Below are positions 17,223 through 22,367 of a stretch of DNA of 22,367 nt, one piece after another. The position numbers and the translations under genes were made by a program. Under the pieces are notes generated by a model. That model did no database searches and was not told where the DNA came from. It was given only the letters and a program-made list of their open reading frames with translations. Origin of the DNA: Rozella allomycis CSF55 (taxonomy: Eukaryota; Rozellomycota); the NCBI GenBank assembly GCA_000442015.1, contig KE561203.1, positions 1 through 22,367 of the forward strand, given 5' to 3'. Numbering within the stretch: position 1 is the stretch's first letter; each line of letters begins with the position of its first letter.

Positions 17223-18413
17223 ATGTTTACATTGATTAAATGTCGGACGTTTTCAACATCAGCGCAAGATCTTACCAAAATGAAATATAGAACCAAGGGC
17301 GTATTATTTCTAAACATGGGAGGTCCGAGTTCTCTTGACAAGGTGGAAGATTTCCTATCACGCCTCTTCAGTGACACAGATCTCATGAAGCTTCCAATGC
17401 AAAAGTATTCATCAAAGTTTATTGCCAAGCGGCGCACTCCAAAGGTGCGGGGTCAATACGCTCAAATTGGAGGGAAATCGCCAATTTATGACTGGACGCT
17501 GAAGCAGACTGAACTAATGAAGCGCGCCTTGCTGCAGGATGGGTTGGACGTCAATACATATATTGGGTTCCGGTATGTGCCGCCATTTGTCGAGGAAGCG
17601 GTAGAGCAAATGCTGCGTGATGGCGTCGAAGAAGGGATCGCTTTTTCGCAGTATCCGCAGTACAGTTGTGCTACTACTGGCTCCAGTTTGAATGAGCTTT
17701 ACAGAGTGCTTAGAAAGCATGATCCGAGCAAGAAGATATCGTGGCGGGTTATTGATCGATGGCCAACACACCATTTGTTGATCAAGGCGTTTGCAAAGCT
17801 TGTGACGGAAAAGATTAGTGAGCTGCCTGAAGAGTGTAGAGATGATGCTGTTATATTGTTTACGGCGCATTCGCTGCCCATCAAGGCTGTGGACCGCGGT
17901 GACCCGTATCCGGCAGAGGTAGCGGCAACGTGTCATTCGATTGTTAAAGAGCTTGGCCATAGTCATCCGTACCGTATTGTTTGGCAATCGAAAGTTGGGC
18001 CGCTGCCGTGGTTGGGACCGCATACTGATGATGCGTTGACTGGGTTAGCGAAAAATGGACATAAAGTTGTAGTTTTGGTGCCGGTGGCATTTACATCGGA
18101 TCATATTGAGACATTGTATGAGTTGGATATTTTGTATAAAGATCTGGCGGACAAGGTATGCGGTGAATGTTTTTGAGACTAGGTGGGGATTGAGCATTTT
18201 AAGCGGGTGGATGCTTTGAATGTTGAGCCGTTGTTTATAGATTGCTTGAAAGATTTGGTGTTGTCTCATTTGAAAGACTTTAAAAAACCTGTTCAATTGA
18301 ATTTGCAATGTCCAAAGTGTACTAATGCTGTGTGTGGGGAAGCAAAGGGGTTTTTTGAAGACCATCACGATGAAATTGTGCGATATGAAGATAAAACTAG
18401 GACAATTGAATAA
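17223..18413 (+). CDS. HEM15: Ferrochelatase with [2Fe-2S] C-terminal extension
   Basis: Ferrochelatase inserts ferrous iron into protoporphyrin IX on the matrix side of the inner membrane, the last step of haem synthesis. Exons 17223-18155 and 18183-18413 around a 27-nt intron give 387 residues. The N-terminus (MFTLIKCRTFSTSAQ) is a plausible matrix signal. Conserved blocks are LFLNMGGP, the membrane-lip region, QYPQYSCATTGSS, the active-site FTAHSLP (His216) with RGDPYP, and TSDHIETLYELD. Four cysteines sit where the animal and fission-yeast [2Fe-2S] ligands are: Cys149 in YSCATTG, and Cys354, 357 and 362 in CPKCTNAVC. Budding yeast ferrochelatase lacks the cluster, so this is informative. 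Base composition is odd: 17581-17640 has 34 G/C in 60, well above the window, with a preference for G in third positions. Confidence 0.97.
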
Positions 18414-18436
18414 TAAAGAAATAAACACAAAATAAA
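18412..18436 (+). terminator. Cluster of three AATAAA polyadenylation signals
   Basis: AATAAA occurs at 18412-18417 (overlapping the ferrochelatase stop), 18420-18425 and 18431-18436. They fit 3' end formation of ferrochelatase in the 70-bp gap before the convergent coiled-coil gene. Motif match only. Confidence 0.5.
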
Positions 18437-18483
18437 TGTACAATATTTTACGATACAATATTTTCACCGTTTACAATTTATAT

Positions 18484-21400
18484 TTATATTGCATCTTGCT
18501 TTGGTAATAAATCTTTTAATTTTTCAACTTCTCTCTAAAATGAATTGAGAAATAAAGAGATACTTCAAGCATGTAATTTTTGGTACTCAAATCAGCAACT
18601 GTTTGTTGTAATTTAGAGTTTAATTCTGATAGGGATTTGCTATCCAATTTATTAATGTTTGCGCCCAAGAGTGCCATGAGATTATTGCTTGAAGAAGACT
18701 ATTGAATGTATTTAATTTATTTACTTTGGTATTTTGATTTGAAATTTTATCGTTTGAATGAATGAATTGAGCTAGTTGAGCAGAGAATTGGACGATCATT
18801 TTATTTTTAGTGTTTAATTCTGATTGAAGGGAATCTATTTTATCTTGTAATTGTTTTGAAGTTGAATCTTGTAATTGCTTTGATGATGAATCATCTGAGC
18901 TTAGCTAGAGGAATGTGATTTATGAAATTTACTTGTTGGCCAAGAAGTTTGAATTGATTTTCCAGGGCTATTTTTTCTTCTTCGAGGGAAACTATTTTAT
19001 TTTCAAATAATTTAATTTTTTCTTCTACTGATTCTTTATCTGAAATTAATTTTGCATTAAGAGATTCAATTTGATCATTTTTAGACTTTAATTCTTGATT
19101 TAATAAAGTTAGATTATCTGATAGATTTGATTTATTTAAATTGAATTCATTTATTTGATTTAAGAGGTTATTTATTTCAGATTGATGATTTGATTTTATT
19201 TTATCAATTTGTGATTTCAGGGAATCTCTTTCATTGATTAAAGATTCATTTTTCTCTTGAAAGTTTAATATTTTTAGATTTAAATTATCAATTTCATTTT
19301 TTGACTTTTCAGTGTTACGAATGATTTCATTCTTTAGTGACTCAATCTCTTCTTGTTTTACCTTCAATTCTTCTTGTTTCACTTTCAATTCTCTNTGTTT
19401 TACCTTCAATTCTTCTTGTTTCACTTTCAATTCTCTTTCACCTTTCAATTCTTCAATTTCTTCTTTTAATTCACCTAATTTTAATTCAAGTGTTTCTTTC
19501 TCACTTTCCATTAGTTTCAATTGTTCAACGCTTTCAAAGTTTTCACTTTTTAATTTTAAATTCATTTCTTCCAATTCTTGAATTTTAAATTTCAAAGTTT
19601 TAATTTTATTTTCATTCAATTCATTTGATTCATCTTTATTTAATTTGGAATTTTCAGATTCAATTTTCTCAATTTTTTCATTCAAAGTTTTTTCAATAAT
19701 TTCTTTCTCTTTCATTAAAAATTTATTCTTTTCTTTGATTTCTTCAATTTCAGTTTTAATAGCCGCATTAATTTTTGCTTCTTCTTGTAGAGAACTTTCA
19801 ATCTTTGAATAGTCACCTTGAAGCGTAGAATAGTCTTCTTGCATCTTGCAATAGTCTTCTTTCATGTTTAAAAGTTCACCTTCAAGTTTGGAGTAATCCC
19901 CTTCAAGCTTTGAATGTTTGCTTTCCAAATCTTTTAATTGTAAATCTTTATCATTAATGATTTCTTTGATTTCTTCTTCTTTCAAGGCAACAATAACTTT
20001 AATTTCATTTTCCTTTCTATTAATCAAATCATTCATCTCTTTCTCTTTACTGTTAATGACTTCTTTTACACTTTCATTATTTCTTTCAATAATCTCTTTT
20101 AATTCCTTTTCTTTTAACTGGAGAGTCTCATTCAATTCTTTTTCTTTAACATCAACTAATCCCTTCAATTTCATTAATTCCTTTTCTTTTAACTGGAGAG
20201 TCTCATTCAATTCTTTTTCTTTAACATCAACTAATTGCTTCATTTCTATTATCTCTTTGTCTTTCATTGAAACAACTTTTTTCTCTTCAAGTTCATTCTT
20301 CTTAATTTCTGCTTCCAATGATTCTTTTAGACTATTTAATTCTTTCTCTCCAAGTGAAATGGCTTCTTTTAATTCATTTTCTTTGCTTTGAATGACCTCT
20401 TTCAATTCATGCTCTTTCAGTTTCATTGCTTCCTCTTGTGCTTTTAGTTTCAATTCACATTCTTCAATAATATTTAGTTTAATAGATTCAATTTCTTTCT
20501 TCTTTTCATTATTTGCATCTTCAACTTTGTTTTCTTTTTCCAATTGTAGCTGATCAATAATCTTTTCCTTTTCTACTTGAATGTTTTTCAATTGTTCAAT
20601 TTCTTCATTGGCCTCTACCAGCATCTCTTTTAATTCATCAACTGTTTCTTTCAATTTAAACACTTCATCTTTAGAATCATCTTCAATTACATTTTCTTGC
20701 TTTTTCTTTATTTCCTTGTTTAATTCTTCAATTTTGACTTCTTTAATTTTATTTGATTCAGTAAACTCTTCTTCCTTTTTCTTTATCTCTCTTTCCAATT
20801 CTTTCAATTGTGCTTTTAATTGCTCATTTATTGTCTTCAACTCTTCTCTCTCCTTTTTTAATTCTTCTCTCTCACTCTTCAATCCTTTAAATTCTTCTTC
20901 CCTCTTCTTTGATTCTCTTTCCAATTCTTCCAATTTTGTCTGCAGTTCATCTCTCTCGCTCTTAACATTCTCAAACTCTTCCGCCATCTTTGAGTCCATC
21001 ATATTCTCCGCAATAACTTCAGTCCTTCTTTTCATTTCCTCCTTGAACGCCCTAAACTCTTCCTCTCTAATCTCAAGCTCCTCCTTTTGCATCGCAATCT
21101 TCTCTGAAAGCTCCGAAATCAGCAAATTCTTAGTCTCATTAGTCGCTCGACTAGCCAGATCTGAATGCGAAGACTCGATCCTTGCATCCACCTGCTCACC
21201 CTCAATCGCCTCGGAAAACTTGCTTTCTAAATGTATAAGCTTCTCCTCCACAGTCTTCTGCTCTAGCTTGGAATGCTCCAAGGCACTCGCAAGCTCCTTG
21301 TTTCGCTGCTGCAATGAATGCACTAGCTCCTCAAGCTCCGGTAATCCCCGCTGCTTCGAATGCGAATGCATCTGCTGCACCTTGTCTTGCACATGCAGAT

Positions 21401-21739
21401 CAAGGCTTTTGTCGGATTGTATGGATACAGACATCACAGTTGGTCCTAGTAATGGCACACTCTTGGAATTCATTTTCGCACTTGTTAGCTCCTCTGCATT
21501 TACAAAAAATCTAATTGCATACTTTTAAGAGATTCAATCTCACTAGTAAGTTCTGCCTTTTCCTTGACACTCTTTTCCCTTTCTTGTTCGTGCTCTTTTA
21601 TGATACATTAATAAATCATACGCTGTTCCAGAGACTGCAATTTAGTATTTTCCTCTTTATACTTGTTTATCCTGCCCTCCAGGTCCTTTATTTCAAATTC
21701 TAGATCAGCAATTCTTTGCTTGGTAGCACCGCAAATCAT
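18484..21739 (-). CDS. Large coiled-coil protein (about 1,038 aa), function unknown
   Basis: Six exons (21739-21622, 21594-21523, 21493-18933, 18904-18725, 18698-18564, 18534-18484) stay in one frame; introns are 27, 29, 28, 26 and 29 nt. Nearly the whole chain is E/K/L-rich heptad sequence predicted as a long coiled coil. A non-coiled patch near the start (SVPLLGPTVMSV) and a polar break (SSDDSSS) interrupt it, and the end is LREVEKLKDLLPKQDAI-like. Golgin-like tethers, spindle or cortical scaffolds all look like this; nothing diagnostic allows a choice. It has a 25-residue tandem repeat (VDVKEKELNETLQLKEKEL core) and a suspicious N-linked duplication of 42 nt that probably adds 14 false residues. 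The first ATG (21739) and the two upstream exons are inferred from splice signals and continued heptads. Codon GC is higher in the first 500 bp than in the rest. Confidence 0.8.
19354..19436. repeat. Two exact 41-bp copies around a single N (probable assembly join)
   Basis: Positions 19354-19394 and 19396-19436 are identical and flank the N at 19395. Copy plus N is 42 nt, adding 14 residues of the ELKVKQEELKVK type to the coiled-coil protein without breaking frame. The region is naturally repetitive, which would also make it hard to assemble. Confidence 0.8.
20101..20235. repeat. Direct tandem repeat, 60 identical bp at 75-bp period
   Basis: Positions 20101-20160 and 20176-20235 are identical. 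The period of 75 bp equals 25 residues of the coiled-coil protein. There is no N between the copies, so this looks like a real recent duplication by slippage or unequal exchange. Confidence 0.85.
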
Positions 21740-22104
21740 TCAAAAATCAGCTCCGGAGAATTACAGTTACCAGACAAGAAATGATAAATATATAAAATAT
21801 GGTTTCTTATTTCTTTTGTTGTTTGTTGCCTCTAATATCCAACTAATATTTTTTGTTAAATTTCAGAAATGGTCTATATCATTAAACCAATTGGACTTAC
21901 TAGATATTGAGATTTTTTTATACACACTTACACAGCGCACAAATACACGAAATCAATATTATTCAAGTGATTTATGCAAGTATTCTCAGAATTATTGGCG
22001 CACTCCCCCCAAAATAACAATCTACGAGATTGCTATTACATCTCTTGCAATTTTTGAATTTTCGATTAAGATATTTCTTCATTTTTTATAAACCCCCGTA
22101 AAAA
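21740..22104. other. 365-bp divergent intergenic region, possible exon of a small membrane protein
   Basis: It lies between the starts of the coiled-coil gene and the right-edge gene. A plus-strand open frame ends at 22091 and holds a hydrophobic segment (YGFLFLLLFVASNIQLIFF at about 21800-21860) and a second one at the end. It has no ATG and overlaps the coiled-coil first exon, so I do not call it a gene. A GT...AG stretch of 28 nt at 21723-21750 could be an intron, but no start exon was found. Confidence 0.3.
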
Positions 22105-22367
22105 ATGATGAGTAAACCGCAGCTCTTGGACTGGATTAAATCATATATTAGAAATGAAGCCATGGAGGCTGCAGTTGAGAGATATTCATGGGATGTGTTG
22201 ATGAACTTTACAGAGGAGAAGTGGGAAAAGTATTTTCAACTTGATGGTGTCGCTTTATATAATAAGCTACATCCAGCGAGTAACAATCAAAGTTTGAGTA
22301 ATAACTAGGTACTGAAAAAGAAGTTATAGTAGATGTTAATTTGGAAGCAAAAGAAGAAGATGAATAC
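22105..22367 (+). CDS. Hypothetical protein, small helical (SAM-like) N-terminal domain, cut by window edge
   Basis: Exon 1 (22105-22279) starts with ATGATG; a 29-nt intron (22280-22308) removes an apparent stop, and exon 2 runs open to the window end, giving 77 residues so far. The first 55 residues (LLDWIKSYIRNEAMEAAVERYSW, then LMNFTEEKWEKYFQLDGVALYNKL) are helical with aromatic spacing that recalls SAM-like or similar small helical domains; this is a weak resemblance. Exon 2 is acidic (VNLEAKEEDE). No targeting signal is visible. Confidence 0.55.

Noticed and set aside
17514-18023. 169-residue minus-strand open frame
   Set aside because: Antisense to ferrochelatase, whose plus-strand protein matches a known family throughout; the antisense peptide has no recognisable pattern.
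20581-21528. 315-residue plus-strand open frame rich in Ser, Phe and Leu
   Set aside because: It is the antisense shadow of the coiled-coil gene; GAA/AAA/CTT codons read backwards give Ser/Phe/Leu. The same holds for the other plus-strand frames at 19312-20391.
1-22367. Transposons, integrated viruses, CRISPR arrays, tRNA or rRNA genes
   Set aside because: I looked for transposase, integrase and reverse-transcriptase motifs, terminal repeats, spaced repeats and T-loop/anticodon patterns and found none; the repeats present are explained by coiled-coil coding sequence or assembly joins.

Overview
The window looks like about 22.4 kb of an AT-rich, very compact nuclear genome from a eukaryote with mitochondria. 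I can read 18 protein-coding genes on both strands, 16 of them complete at both ends or nearly so. They are split by about 50 GT-AG introns, 44 of which are only 24-31 nt long. No bacterial operon signals, tRNA, rRNA, transposon or CRISPR array is visible. The gene set (Rli1/ABCE1, an Rco1-like double-PHD protein, Nam8-like RRM protein, CstF64/Rna15, Zim17, Imp1, ferrochelatase with a [2Fe-2S] C-terminus) fits an opisthokont. Low GC, tiny introns and minimal spacing make an early-diverging fungus such as a Rozella-like cryptomycote a reasonable guess; the species is inference.

Left part (1-5460): a seipin gene running off the left edge and ABCE1 (both -); a protein with a CAP C-terminal domain and a SEC-C zinc motif (+); then three tightly packed minus-strand genes: a thiamine-pyrophosphate-type mitochondrial carrier, a four-CX9C intermembrane-space protein and an unrecognised 143-aa protein. 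Middle (5460-13000): mitochondrial inner-membrane protease 1 (+), a TXNDC9/phosducin-like protein (-), a three-RRM Nam8/TRNAU1AP-like protein (+), the Rco1/PHF12-like double-PHD protein (-), an unrecognised small protein (-) and CstF64 (+). Right part (13000-22367): Zim17 (+), ribosomal protein L26/uL24 (-), an ABC1/ADCK atypical kinase (+), a RhlG-like short-chain dehydrogenase (+), ferrochelatase (+), a coiled-coil protein of about 1,040 residues (-), and the first exons of a gene leaving the right edge (+).

At least five or six of the genes act in mitochondria: carrier, CX9C protein, IMP1, ZIM17, ferrochelatase and probably the ADCK kinase. Together with ABCE1 they show an organism with working protein import, Fe-S use and haem synthesis. 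Genes are packed so tightly that convergent stop codons lie 4 and 20 bp apart, and one stop codon is directly followed in frame by the next gene's ATG. Both N characters in the window sit between exact duplicate copies and look like assembly joins.
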